Of a stretch of 64,000 nt of DNA, positions 32,371 to 44,842 are shown piece after piece. Made by a program: the position numbers and the translations under genes. The notes beneath the pieces are model-generated. The model searched no databases, had not been told where the DNA came from, and saw only the letters and a program-made list of their open reading frames with translations. Numbering within the stretch: position 1 is the first letter of the stretch; every line of letters starts with the position of its first letter. The stretch is from Chamaecrista fasciculata (taxonomy: Eukaryota > Streptophyta > Magnoliopsida > Fabales > Fabaceae): assembly GCA_003254925.1 (NCBI GenBank), contig QANZ01046144.1, forward strand, positions 86,399 through 150,398, in the 5' to 3' direction.

Positions 32371-33418
32371 TTTTTTGCACTATATGCTCGTAAGAGAGGC
32401 ATTGAATGACTGAATTTTGTTTATCTTTGTATCCTGGACCTGCTTTCTTGTTTGAATCTAATATTTCCCTTTCTACAAAAAAAAAATCCATGGGCCAATC
32501 CAAATAAAATCAAATTAAAACAAATAGATTAACTCTTACCTATATCCGTATCTATACTTACTTTTACAATTATACATCACTTAATAATAACATTCTTAAT
32601 TTCTTAATTATACATCAATTAAAATAAATCGTGACCCTTCTTTTTATTAAAACATTACACAATTACACATTGCCATTCCAAAATGAACTACATCAGAAGA
32701 AAGTACACAATTCATTGACATTAAACAAGAGCAGCAGAGGTAAGAGGAATAAACTCAACAGAAAACCACACAGCCATGACTTCACTTCTCAAACATGGTA
32801 AAAGTTTGGTCAAAATCTCATTTTGATCCTCAAATTATATAATGAATGTTGTTTTGGTCTTCAAATTTTCTAATTTGTTCAACTGTTACTCTGGTAGTTC
32901 AAAACATGATTTTGTCTAGTTTCTGTTGTTATCTCTGAGCAGAACACTTGATCACACAACTAATCTGTAACTAATAGCATGATTAATTAACACTCTACGT
33001 CCATCTAGCTAGCTATAGGGTTTCAAAGTAAAGAAAAGATTCGACTTGTTATTTTCAGAATTTGCTTCCATTTATAATAAATATCTAGCCGAACGCGGCC
33101 GATTCTGTGTCATCCTTATAATAAATATCTTTGTGCGACCACTCTGTGTCATAACATCAACAACTTTTAATTTTGACTTTCATATCTCACTTAAATATTT
33201 AACGGCCCTTTAATTTCATGTGTGCTTGTGGCTGCTCATCATCCATCAACTTAGTATAGAATACATACATTTAAACATCATAGATATATTCGACATCATA
33301 TACTATAGTTGGGGACCATAATTAAATTCCACCCAAAGCTGATCCACCAAAAACTGTCTTTTAATAGAAAATGAATTGACGAAATAAAAAGAGACAGATC
33401 ACACGGACATGCTCACAT
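32371..33418. other. Intergenic; begins the second FT upstream block
   Basis: From about 32938 it shares ordered patches with 17495-17760. No gene. Confidence 0.6.
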
Positions 33419-33419
33419 G

Positions 33420-34045
33420 TAGGGGTGTTTGTGAGTTGGGTTAGGTTAGGCTAAAATTTTTTGAGGATAGGTTGATTTGGGTTGTGTTTTGAAAAAAAAA
33501 TATTTTAGCTTAAACCAAACAGCAGCGGGTTAGGTTGGGCGGGCTGGCCCATTTTAATTTGCAAACATTTTTTTAAAAAAAAAAATATACTTGACTTTAC
33601 AATTTTTTTATGTTTTAATTTTTTCATATTGAATTTTGATGAATAAATGTATTATTATCATGATTTATGAATTAATATATACTCATCTAAAGAAGTTGAA
33701 GTTGGCGTATATAAGTTAAACTTAATTAATTGATAGTGAAATCAATAATATAACGTTAAGACTAAGAGGGTAAAGTAGTTCAGGAGTCATATATATTATA
33801 TAATTATATTAACTATTATTTATTTTTTATATATATTAAAATTAAAAAACAAATAAATGACGAGCAACTCGTTGGATTAAGTAGGCTCATAATTTTGAAA
33901 CTTGTAGCCCAACCCCAAATTACTACAAATTGAAAATTTTCAAACTAAATAAATCCGCCAATCCGAACCAAACCAACCCAAACTTACGTGTTGAGTTGGT
34001 TTTGGCAGATTGACCCGAAGTACTGAATACCCTACAACCGGTGAG
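33420..34045. repeat. hAT-like low-complexity repeat
   Basis: Starts TAGGGGTGTTTGTGAGTTGG with mirrored AACCCAAC-type sequence near 33960-34045. It is absent from the corresponding place in the FT-A upstream region. Ends and target site are uncertain. Confidence 0.45.
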
Positions 34046-35075
34046 CCCTAGTTCAACTATAGACTACATATAGTTATATTTTGAACTTGGTTATATATAA
34101 GTTTAATTTGAAAACAAAAATCATAAAAATTAGAAAATAAAATAATTAAAAAGGGTATATAATTAGAAGTTTGACTGAGCTTGACTCAATTTTAGCCATG
34201 TACAATCTTCTGACTAAATTAACAAGATTTTAATTGATGAAATCATGATTTAATTTCTGATTTTGCCAACCATTACTCCCTTGCACGTAATCAACTTAAT
34301 TAATAAACTTCACTTGACCAAACAAAACTGATGAACCCAAAACCCAATTCCTATAGACCCTTAATTAGTATTACGTATGTAGTTTAATTAATAATATATG
34401 AAGCCATAATGCTTTCTTATCGACGCATGCAGCATCTAGAATTCTCACAACAAGTTGTTTAATTTGTTGATTGTTACGTGTAACATTAAGGAACGGAAGA
34501 GATGTTTCATCATTAAAGAAGCTGTGCGATCGACCGAGAAACATCTTGACCAGAAACAAGAAGGGCATAATATAATTGAATGGAATTACATACATATTTA
34601 TTATCGGATAAGAATTCTCAAATTGAAGGTGAAAGAAAGGTTTCGATGTTTTCAAATTAGTGAGTTACTCGCCGACCATGCTAGCTAGTATCTAGTTCCA
34701 TGGGGTCCCACATTTTTTAAAATTCTTTTCTTATCTCCCTCTGTCACTTTCCTCCACCTTCACTTTCCATTTTATAATTAAGAGCGACTTTCACTTTCAA
34801 ACTTTATTAAACAGCTAATTAATTACTTGCTTTCCCGTATATAGTTTTGCCTTAATAATTAGATTCATGAAAAATATTTAGGTGATCTTGATGAGCTAAA
34901 TTCTTACTTGGAGTAGTCTTACCTAGTTTTGCGATAAGATGCCCTTGATTTGAGATATTCTCTGCAAAAATGTATTCTGATGACCATGTAACACATCAAG
35001 TTCATAAGATATGTATTTTTTTTTAAAAAAATATGAAGCTCTGCAAGCTAGCTCTGAATATATATATTTATGGTC
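34046..35075. other. FT-C/D upstream conserved block
   Basis: 34360-34640 and 34670-34812 match 18275-18560 and 20066-20215; here no LINE interrupts them. No gene. Confidence 0.7.
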
Positions 35076-35215
35076 AGATCGGGCTAGAAGAAATCCAACC
35101 CATTCTTAAACGGGCCTAGCTCGGCCCGGCCTATATGCCCAACCCTAATATTAATGGGCCAAAGTGGGTTAGGTCCGAGCCGGGCCAGACCATTTTGATA
35201 GCTCTAGCTAATATC
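35075..35215. repeat. GGGCC-rich repeat fragment
   Basis: Low-complexity CGGGCC/GGCCCG inverted motifs of hAT-derived type, ending TTTTGATAGCTCTAGC. Confidence 0.4.
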
Positions 35216-35265
35216 ACTGAAATCGGGATTTAATTGGGCCATTATGTGTTTTGGAGCCATATATA

Positions 35266-35836
35266 TATAGGGTAAATTACACTTCGGTACCCTGTGGTTT
35301 AGTCATATTTCACTTTGGTACCCTGTGGTTTAAAAAGTGACACTTTGTTACCCTGTGGTATTTTCTGTTAACACTTTGGTACCTTTTGGAGCTATTTTGT
35401 AATTTTAATTATAACAAATTTTGCAAAAATTATACATTGACCCCCAATATTTTAGAAAATTACAAACAGATCTCTGGATACATATTATTTAGGGACTAAA
35501 ATGAAAACTTTAAAAAAATTGAGATTGTTTTGTAATTCTATCTTATGTCCTATATTTTTCAAAAATTATGTTTTAACCCCAAAAGTTTTTTATAGTTTTT
35601 ATTTTAGTCCCTAGATAATATGTATCCAAAGACCTGTTTGAAATTTTCTAAAAATATTGGAGATCAATATGTAATTTTTGCAAAATTTATTATGATTCAA
35701 ATTATAAAATAGCTCCAAGAGGGTATCAGAGTGTTAACGGAGAATACCACATGGTACCAAAGTGTCACTTTTTAAACCGTAGAGTACCAAAGTGAAATAT
35801 AACCAAACCACAGGGTACCAAAGTGTAATTTACCCA
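35266..35836. mobile_element. Palindromic MITE, about 570 bp
   Basis: Long inverted arms: GGGTAAATTACACTTCGGTA at the left and its near reverse complement ending TGTAATTTACCC at the right, with mirrored CCTGTGGTTTAAAAAGTGAC and TAGTCCCTA blocks inside. Flanks are AT microsatellite, so the duplication cannot be read. Confidence 0.75.
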
Positions 35837-36630
35837 TATATATATACTCCAAGATTTTAGGGGTATTTCTCCTATTCATCTCTCTCTGTTTAAATGTTGA
35901 GATAATATACGTGAGAATCTTGAGGTGACCCATATATGTACGTACTACGTAGTATGTGGTTAGAAAAATTTGGATGTGGATCGTGGGAGGTAATAGCAGG
36001 AACTATATGATCTTATATATATAAATATATAATCTCACAACTAGATTAATTAGTACTATAATTAATATAATGTTGATTATTTAGAGATTAGTTTTTCTAG
36101 GAACTGATGTTAAGAAGGAATTCGATGAAGTTCATATAGGATAGATTTTTTGTTTTGGCTTAATTAGTGTTCTAAATTCCTTCATATTGCCACATTTAAT
36201 GGTATAAAACGTGTTTTTACCTTCCACAGGACAGAAAAACCTAGTCTGGCTTGAAGATAAACATTTCCAAATATGGAAGGTTCTCTCTTGAGAGCAATAT
36301 ATAATGCCTTTAGGTTTTCTTTTTACGCAAAGTAACGTACATTTTTCTTTTTCGCGTGGTGATGACAATATCATAAAAATGTGGAATTAGATTCAATATG
36401 TGTGCCCCTCGTGGCTCCTTTCTTTTGCCACATGTTTCTGTGATTTGCTGGGCACTAGGACCACTTTGTGGGACAATATATATATCTAAAGTATCCTGGT
36501 GAGGTACATGTTGTATACATAGAATAAGTATTGTTCATGTATCAAAAAGCAAGATTCTGAATGAATTGAAGCTGCATCCACAAAATCGAAGTATTCGGAA
36601 AATGTAGTTGATTTTACTTTCTAAAAATAA
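35837..36630. other. FT-C/D upstream conserved block
   Basis: 36025-36310 and 36305-36625 match 20425-20609 plus 21001-21110, and 22020-22215. It contains the empty site for the 20611-21003 element. No gene. Confidence 0.7.
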
Positions 36631-36631
36631 G

Positions 36632-37035
36632 GCTGAGACCCCTGAGTTTTAAGTGAGAAGCAAAAAATATTTTTGAGTTTTGAAATTTAATAGAAAGATC
36701 CCTTACGTTTTTCAATTGTGCTCACTTAGAACCTTTGAGTTTTTAAAACTTAACAGATAGACCTCTTGAACTTTCAAATTTGCTCACTTAAGATCTCTAA
36801 ATAACCTTTTGTTCAAAAAAAAAAGATCCCTAAATAACCTCAGTTTTTAAAAAACTCAAGGGTCTTATAAGTGAACAAAGTTGAAAGCTCAGAGGGCTTC
36901 TTTGTCAAATTTTAAAACTCATGGGTCTTAAGTGAGCAAAGTTGAAAACTCAGGGATTTATCTATCAAGTTTTAAAACTCAGGGATATTTTCTGCCCCTA
37001 ACCTAAAACTCAGGGGGCTTTAGTGCAATTTGGCC
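36632..37035. mobile_element. MITE-like inverted repeat
   Basis: Mirrored blocks (CCCCTGAGTTTTAAGTGAG left; CTAAAACTCAGGGGGC right, with AAGTGAGCAAAGTTGAAA inside). It ends with GCAATTTGGCC. No coding potential. Confidence 0.6.
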
Positions 37036-38556
37036 TAAAAATAATTAATTTATTTTTAAAATAAAAAAGAAGGTGATTTAATTTTTAACCTTTTAAAAAT
37101 TACCATTCCAACCTTTTTTTTCTCTGTTTTTAGTTTTAGAACATATTTAAAAATAAATATTTACAACCATTTTTTTTATTTCTGTTTTACAAATCTGTTT
37201 TAAAAAAATAGAATCAAAAGGACCCATAATTCTCTTCTTTTTTTTATCTATATATTTTTTTTTTGGTAACATCTCATTATCTTGATCCCTTGGATAACCT
37301 CAAGGGTCAAGAGGTTTTTACTTTTTACTTTTGAGGATGAGAATGAGAGTGTACCCCACATTTTGATTCTAAATTATTGTAGGATAAAAAAAGGAGATCC
37401 AAACTTAAATTCTCGTCATTCGTTAGAATATTCCAAGAGCGTGTGCCACTAATTCAAAGGACATGATCACGTAATAATCACAAGCATGACCTAGTGTTAA
37501 GAATAACAGTACAATAGGGGAAAGACAGAGGATGATGACTGAACACGGAGGAAAAAGTATCAAATCCCTAAGGACAAGTACAGAGGCGAATCCCTATTCG
37601 AGTCAGGGAAAAACTCCTAAACACCACAAATGGCGAAATACATCAATACTCCCAAAATGACGAAAGCATAAATAATATAAAGGCAAAACACCAAAATACA
37701 AAGTATCCGTGTAACAACTTTTATTCTCCCAAGAAGCCAGTTGTCTCAACCCATGTGAAGAGAGGCCAGCTGTCACTCAGCCCATGTGATAGTCTTGGGA
37801 CCACTTGGGAAGGTGCGTAATTCGTTTAGGCCGAGAAGAATCCTCTGCTTCGCTAGGCTCTGCATCCTTCCGTGTATCCCTTGCTTGTGGCGTCTACCCG
37901 CCCAGCCTTGTCTACATCCTTCTGTGTATCCCTATATGTATCACCTAGGTCAATTATCTTTCGAGTATAAAACACACATATTTTAATTTGCATATGAGTT
38001 ATGACATATAAATATTATTTTTATGATTTAAATTATTGAAAAATGATTATCTTATTTAAAATATAGAAAATAATAACGTTTTTCAACTTCTTTTTAACTT
38101 TCTATAACAATTGTCTCTCTAATAATTTTTTAATTTTATATCTTAATAATAATATATGAGAAAATTTACATAGTATAAGATTGTAAATATCTTTTACCAA
38201 AAAAAGAATGTAAATAACTAATCATTTTTTATGGTGAGTACATACAAGTTTTGGCCAAAAAAAAAAAAGTAAACTTTTAGTAATTTAAATTTATCTCATA
38301 TTCTATTTTTGTTCCTTTAACTTAATTTCATTCCATGAAGATTCTTTAAAGTTACCATCACTTTTCTCCATAATTATTCTAAACCATTAAAACTTTTTAC
38401 AACCAATGTTGTCTATTTTCAAATGTTTCACTTGTAATGTATCTATCTCTAATAAGATAATAATCACCTTTAATTTGCAAAAGTTAAATTATTCTCCTAT
38501 CCCCACTTTCTAATTGGACAAGGACAAGCAAAGCATAGCAAAATTCCTTTCCTACG
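37036..38556. other. Intergenic
   Basis: AT-rich with no recognisable gene. 37400-37990 is less AT-rich and may be an old retroelement piece, but I cannot assign it. Confidence 0.45.
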
Positions 38557-39528
38557 TCCAAAGTAATTGGACAATATAGCTGTGCTAAAATTCCTCTTCT
38601 CAGCCTCACCTTCCTAGGATTAGCCTCCCCCGCCAGTGGGGCAAACATTACCATAAATTATTGAATACCTTTGATTTGGGACTTATAAAGCAAATTTCTC
38701 AATTACTAAAGGTTTTTATATCATAAAAAGCAAAGAAAAAAAAAAAAAGAAGACGAAATCACCTTGTAAGAGATTGAGTTTTGTATTTTGATTATTTCAA
38801 GGTTCATTTATATGATATAATTAAAACCTTTTTCTATACTGATCTCTAAAATTCCATATGACATGTGCATTACTAAGAGCAAAAATTTGGGAAAACAAGT
38901 CCCCCACTGCTAAAAATAACATTTGTGCTTCATTTTTTAATATTTTAAATATTGAAATTCAATAATCAGATGATGAAGAATGTTGCTGGATCAAGTGTTT
39001 ACCTGCATTGANAGTCGCTGCAAAAAACCCATTTTCTTGTAGTGCATCAAAATGAAGTGTCCATGCTTCTTAGGTCCAAAGTAATTGGACAATATAGCTT
39101 TGCTAAAATTCCTCTTCTCAGCCTCACCTTCCTAGGATTAGCCTCCCCCGCCAGTAGGGCAAAGATTACCATAAATTATTGAATACCTTTGATTTGGGAC
39201 TTATAAAGCAAATTTCTCAATTACTAAAGGTTTTTATATCATAAAAAGCAAAGAAAAAAGAAGAAGAAGACGAAATCACCTTGTAAGAGATTGAGTTTTG
39301 TATTTTGATTATTTCGAGGTTCATGTATATGATATAATTAAAACCTTTTTCTATACTGATCTCTAAATTTCCATATGACATGTGCATTACTAAGAGCAAA
39401 AATTTGGGAAAACAAGTCCCCCAGTGCTAAAAATAACATTTGTGCTTCATTTTTTAATATTTTAAATATTGAAATTCAATAATCAGATGATGAAGAATGT
39501 TGCTGGATCAAGTGTTTACCTGCATTGA
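38557..39528. repeat. Direct repeat of about 455 bp around a single N
   Basis: 38557-39011 and 39075-39528 are nearly identical (CCAAAGTAATTGGACAATAT ... GTGTTTACCTGCATTGA). A single N (39012) lies exactly at the end of the first arm. This is probably an assembly duplication. Confidence 0.85.
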
Positions 39529-39553
39529 GATAAAAACTATAATGGCTACGTGT

Positions 39554-39704
39554 AATTTTATTTCTTTTTTTTTTTATAAACTAAGAATATCCACCGTCGA
39601 AAATAGTGATTAATTCTTCTGTCGGGGNAATTTTATTTCTTTTTTTTTTTGTTACAAACTAAGAATATCCACCGTCGAAGATAGTGATTAATTCTTCTGT
39701 CGGG
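39554..39704. repeat. Direct repeat of about 75 bp around a single N
   Basis: 39554-39627 and 39629-39704 are near copies (AATTTTATTTC ... TTCTTCTGTCGGGG) separated by the N at 39628. Confidence 0.85.
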
Positions 39705-39938
39705 GGTCCTCCACTTAAGGATAAACGGCTAATCACATAATGCTTTCCATATCCAAATGTGAGATTCGAATCCCCACACTTAAGGAATCACGTGAGGAAC
39801 CACTATGTCACAGTCATATAGTTACTTTAAGTCATAGGAACCATTGGGCCACGCGCTCACACAAAACTCATACAAAAGTTGTCCTAAAAGGCAGAAAAAA
39901 GCAGCACGAGATTTTTTGGTAAAGGATGTGGCTCTGCA

Positions 39939-40135
39939 CTCTAGAGGGAATTGTATCCTCTGCAGTATGTTTTGGTGCAATTTCGTGCAGTATAGAGAGA
40001 GAGAAAGAGAGAGTTAGAGAGAGAAAAAATCAGTAGGACCCACATATCATCACATTTCTCTCTCTAACTCTTCCATTCTTTCTCTAAACGGCAGACACTT
40101 CGCAATGCAGAGGATCCACTCTGCATTCTAGAGCC
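39939..40135. mobile_element. Small MITE with GAGA/TCTC core
   Basis: The ends GGCTCTGCACTCTAGAG and CTCTGCATTCTAGAGCC are inverted, and the core has GAGAGAGAAAGAGAGAG against CTCTCTCTAACTC. Similar in style to 2818-2943. Confidence 0.6.
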
Positions 40136-41954
40136 AATGGCAATAGTTGACTTCCTTTTTTTTTAAAGCCAACAGAACAACGGAACTTCTCTTTGAATCT
40201 CAGAATCAATTAGAGAAAATAACGAGAATCGCAAACCAATTGCAATTTTATCTCGCTCGAGCATAATTAGTTATCAGTTAAAAGTGATATTGACCTGCGC
40301 ACATGTACGTTGAATGAACACGTACGTTAAATTCGGTGGATACTAGCTACAGTTTCTCATAAATCATAATAGAGTCATAGTCGTCATAGCCCATACGTAT
40401 GTAACTACCTCAGCTCTACGCTAATGAGAAAGATATTTCAACATTTTTTTTCACTTCATTTATCTTCTACTGATAATTTTGGATTTATACCCTTCTTACT
40501 ATTCATCTACAGGTATATTCTAAAACTGATCTTATCATGCAACATGCATGCATGCTTGCAAATACAAGATATCTCAGGTTCTACGCCACTAAACCGAAAT
40601 GCATTAAAGATAAAATTATTGGCAACACATGTCATTTCCCAAGTGTAAGTTAAAGTTTCATAGAATTCGAAAGTCCAAAGTTGCAACCATTAGGATTTTT
40701 AAAAAAAAAAAAAAAAAATTTAAGCCAATATATGTCAATTCGAAAAAAAACTTTAATTAACAACGTGTCCATTTTTTACACCTTTAATTTAGGCTCTAGC
40801 TTTCCCAAGAAATTGAGTGATCTCGTAATTTTTTCTTAACTCTAATATCAAAATTGGAGAAGAATATAAATTATCCTACGAGTAAATGCAAGGTTTTCCG
40901 ATTTTACGTTTGAAAGGAATTGAATTTTTTTCAGTTCGATGCTGTGCAACTTTTAGTGAACAATAATTTTTTGGTGGGGTTCCACGATGGTCTCTGGCTT
41001 TATAACTGTAAACTGTAAGTTTTAGATCACACGCTCCTAATAAGAACATCAGGATATAGTAGAACTTTGAAACATGGAATCACGTCAAAGTTTCTGGTTG
41101 CACTTTTGTCCAATACTTGATGCTCAAATTATATATTTTTTGTTAATATAAAAAGTGCAATGTAAATTAGATTAAAGAAGTGCAATACAAAGATGTAACT
41201 TCCGGAAAATACAAGACAAGCTTAACAAATATAGACGAAGAGACAAACATGACAAACTTCGGCATAACAAGTAAAACAAACAGACGAAATTGGATTTCAC
41301 TGATTAGTTAAAGGCTTAGATTTGAGATAAAGAAGACTAGAGATTTTTCTTTTTGCACTTTCTATATATTATATATTTATAATTTACAACTATTAATGTT
41401 ACTATTGTTAACTATAAGTGTTATTTTTGTATACAATAGCTGATATTTGTTAAAAATGCTTCTTTTCACGTGCCTCAGATTGAAAAGTAGTACAAATGAA
41501 CATTTTAACATTTTATAATATTTTATCAATAAAAACAACCAATATAATGTTCAATTAAATCAATTAAACTGAAGTGACACCAATGCTCACCCTATAAGAA
41601 TATATATCAAGATAATTTCAGTATAATATGTTGGTCCAATTCGGTGATATATATATAGCAAGAATAACTTTTCTCAGTTTTGGTCTAAACAATACATGTT
41701 TAGATACATTGCCATTTTTGAGCGACAGAGAGATATGGGTGACATATTAATTAGTTCAATGCCATATTTATATATTAATTGAGCATATCAATCTATCATA
41801 AACTAAAGTATTGTCGCTAGCAGCTACTTGAAATTAGCGACAACATATAACAAATCATGCTCTCAAGCATTGATTTTCACTTTAAAGCTTAAACACGTGG
41901 CGTCCATTAATTAGACACAATTTATGACAAGGGTGAAACTTTTCGCATGAGAAA
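40136..41954. other. FT-C/D upstream region
   Basis: 40265-40680 and 40955-41045 match 22840-23160 and 23375-23470. The rest is AT-rich with no gene. Confidence 0.65.
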
Positions 41955-42201
41955 GATGCTATAATAGCATTAGCATTCCTAGTTTCTCTTGCGTTTTGAA
42001 ATTTTGTGCCCCCACAAACATCTTTCTCTACAACGAATAATAAGTCAACCAACCAGAATCTCTTGATAGAGATTAATTGAATTTGCATGTACGTACGTGT
42101 GGAGGTGTATATATATATGGGGTGGCCATTGGCCCTGTAGTCTTCAAGTTTGAGATCAACGAAATTAGTAGTAAGAAGAAGAAGAAATTAAGAGAGAGAG
42201 A
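41955..42201 (+). promoter_or_regulatory. FT-C proximal promoter
   Basis: Same as FT-D's (43006-43276) apart from a 24-bp deletion between direct TAATAAG repeats near 42040. TGTGG at 42098-42102 and inverted CCAAT at 42128-42132 are kept. Confidence 0.65.
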
Positions 42202-42402
42202 ATGCCAAGAGAAGGAGATCCTCTTGTTGTTGGGCGTGTGATAGGAGATGTATTGGATCCATTTACGAGGTCAGTTTCCATGAGAGTTGTTTACAGCAAC
42301 AACAGAGAAGTCATCAATAGTCGTGAACTAAGACCTTCTCAAATTGTCAATCAACCAAGGGTTGAAGTTGGTGGAAATGACCTTCGTACTTTTTACACTT
42401 TG
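42202..42402 (+). pseudogene. FT: FT-C: FT exon 1 only
   Basis: A 67-codon exon 1 identical in protein to FT-B and differing from FT-D by one residue (Ile against Met at position 38). The donor and about 25 bp of intron match FT-D exactly up to the single N at 42428, after which the sequence is unrelated. No other exons follow before FT-D. It may be a true partial duplicate or an unmerged contig end; the 24-bp promoter deletion argues it is not simply the same molecule as FT-D. Confidence 0.85.
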
Positions 42403-42700
42403 GTATGGATTCTACAATATATATTTANTTCCTTTCTTCCTTTCTTCTCGGCATCTATGGCACGATGAGTAGATGTTGTTCGGTATTTTTGGGACCTGAA
42501 ATGCTGCCAAAAACGGTGATTTCCGTCCTGAGGAAGAAGATGATTGTTTTGTGAAAATTGTATTTCTTGTCCTCCTTTGTTTTGTACAATCTATTTCTTG
42601 GTTTTAAATGACTTACATTCTGCATTTTAGTCCCTTTTAGTTTGGTTTTTGTCAATGGAATATAAATGATCTGAGATGATATATTTAATCAGTTTTTGGT

Positions 42701-42902
42701 AGAATGAAGTTGATGATTGTATTAGTTTCATTTAAATGGTTCTGGACTAAACTGTATTGTTTTATTTTTGTGTAGAATGAAGTTGATGATTGTATTAGTT
42801 TCATTTAAATGATTCTGGACTAAACTGTATTGTTTTATTTTTGTGTAGAATGAAGTTGATGATTGTATTAGTTTCATTTAAATGATTCTGGACTAAACTG
42901 CG
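42701..42902. repeat. 73-bp tandem repeat, about 2.8 copies
   Basis: AGAATGAAGTTGATGATTGT begins at 42701, 42774 and 42847. The third copy is truncated where the GC-rich stretch starts. Confidence 0.9.
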
Positions 42903-43003
42903 GGGGTCCCCCCGTGGAACGCGGGGATAGCGGGGAACTGGGATGGGGAGAAAAAATTCCCCACAGCGGGGATCGGGGACGGGGACGAGGAGATCCCTAG
43001 ATG
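42903..43003. repeat. GC-rich CGGGGA repeat fragment
   Basis: A GGGG(A/T)-rich stretch (CGGGGATAGCGGGGAACTGG), similar to 50845-50900 and 51230-51410 in a PTGES2-like intron. Probably the end of a hAT-type element. Confidence 0.4.
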
Positions 43004-43005
43004 CT

Positions 43006-43276
43006 ATAATAGCATTAGCATTCCTAGTTTCTCTTGCGTTTTGAAATTTTGTGCCCGCACAAACATCTTTCTCTACAACGAATAATAAGGCACAAGCATG
43101 AGGAAACTAATAAGTCAACCAACCAGAATCTCTTGATAGAGATTAATAATTGAATTTGCATGTACGTACGTGTGGAGGTGTATATATATATGGGGTGGCC
43201 ATTGGCCCTGTAGTCTTCAAGTTTGAGATCAACGAAATTAGTAGTAAGAAGAAGAAGAAATTAAGAGAGAGAGAGA
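43006..43276 (+). promoter_or_regulatory. FT-D proximal promoter and 5'UTR
   Basis: Contains a TGTGG CORE-like motif (43171-43175), TATATATATATGG, and inverted CCAAT (43201-43205), then a GAGA-rich leader directly before the ATG. Confidence 0.65.
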
Positions 43277-44842
43277 ATGCCAAGAGAAGGAGATCCTCTT
43301 GTTGTTGGGCGTGTGATAGGAGATGTATTGGATCCATTTACGAGGTCAGTTTCCATGAGAGTTGTTTACAGCAACAACAGAGAAGTCATGAATAGTCGTG
43401 AACTAAGACCTTCTCAAATTGTCAATCAACCAAGGGTTGAAGTTGGTGGAAATGACCTTCGTACTTTTTACACTTTGGTATGGATTCTACAATATATATT
43501 TACAGAATTACATTTTAATTAGGATAAATTACACTTTGGTATTTTGTAATTTGGTCATATTTCACTTTGGTATCCTGTGGTTTAAAAAATGACATTTTGG
43601 TATCCTATAGTAACACTTTGGTTCCTTTTGAGGTATTTTGTAATTTTAATCATAACAAATTTTACAAAAATTACATATTGACCCCAAAAAAATTTTAAAG
43701 TTTTCATTTTAGTCCTTAGATAATATATATCCAGGAACTTATTTGTAATTTTTTGAAAAGTATAATTTACCCTTTTAATTATGGGCTGTGCTGGAGCGTT
43801 ATTTTTTTTTGACCGATCTCAAAGTAAAATATACCGAAACTAAACGGCTCGAGCACGCACTCGAATTTTCAATAGAGTTTCCACTTTAATTATTATACGG
43901 TGTGTTTTCTCGAGAATTACTAAAAAAACTTACAAAAAATCCAAACCCTTAACTATATATATGACTTAATACATCTGCAAACACTTACTTAGTTGGTTAG
44001 TTAACCTTGCTTTTATTCTTGGTTGATATGTGTAATATCTTGTTTGCTAATTAATGCCTTTCTAGCTAGTTACTTGGTCCCTATTTTCCTATACCTTTAT
44101 CTGTTTTGTTTTATATGAATATGTGTATATGCATTACATATATATATTCGAGGCATCTGAAACGTATCGATTTTATCTGTGGTGTGGTGGTTACTATAAT
44201 ATATGCAGGTAATGGTGGACCCTGACGCACCTAGCCCGAGTGATCCAACCTTGAGAGAGTATTTGCATTGGTGAGTCATGACGCACTCAAAGCTAGAGAA
44301 CCTTTAGATTGGTTATAAACTTTGACAATTAGAATCAGTTTTATTTTATTTTCTTACGTCATCAGAAAATAAAAATTAAAGGTATATCGTATTTTTTTTT
44401 TCAACTTTGTCTCTTTTAATGGATATACCTAATGCCTTTAGGTTGGTAGCGGACATTCCAGGAACTACAGGAGCAAGCTATGGTAATAAGCATATACCAT
44501 TTCTTTTTTACCTTTTCAGTTTAACTTCGGCTAAATTATCATTATCTCCTTCAAATATATAATAGTATTATTGATATATGATTAATTGGTATTATATATA
44601 ATATTATTGTACGTACAGGACAAGAGATCGTGTGCTACGAGAGTCCACGACCAACGATGGGGATTCATCGTATTGTGTTTGTGTTATTTCTTCAATTGGG
44701 AAGACAAACTGTGTATGCTCCTGGATGGCACCAAAACTTCAACACTCGAGATTTCTCTGAGCTCTACAATCTTTTACCAGTTGCAACTGTCTACTTCAAT
44801 TGCCAACGAGAAAATGGTACTGGTGGAAGGAGAGCAGCATAA
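43277..44842 (+). CDS. FT: FT-D: FLOWERING LOCUS T-like florigen, complete
   Basis: Four exons: 43277-43477, 44209-44270, 44442-44482, 44619-44842, giving 175 aa, the exact length of Arabidopsis FT, with matching residue numbers up to position 153. Activator markers Tyr85 and Gln140 are present; the anion-pocket His87 and His118 are kept; the 14-3-3 contacts Arg62, Pro94 and Arg130 are kept. Segment B reads [14 protein letters not shown]. Arg139 is His, and residue 126 is Leu (LFLQLGRQ), where FT-A and most FTs have Arg. One Gly (FT 154) is missing in YNLLPVATV. The role is as for FT-A: mobile flowering signal acting with FD and 14-3-3. This is the best candidate for the working florigen of the cluster. 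Confidence 0.95.

Noticed and set aside
37786-37986. Cys/Pro-rich 66-codon frame
   Set aside because: Single short frame in non-coding DNA with no family signature.
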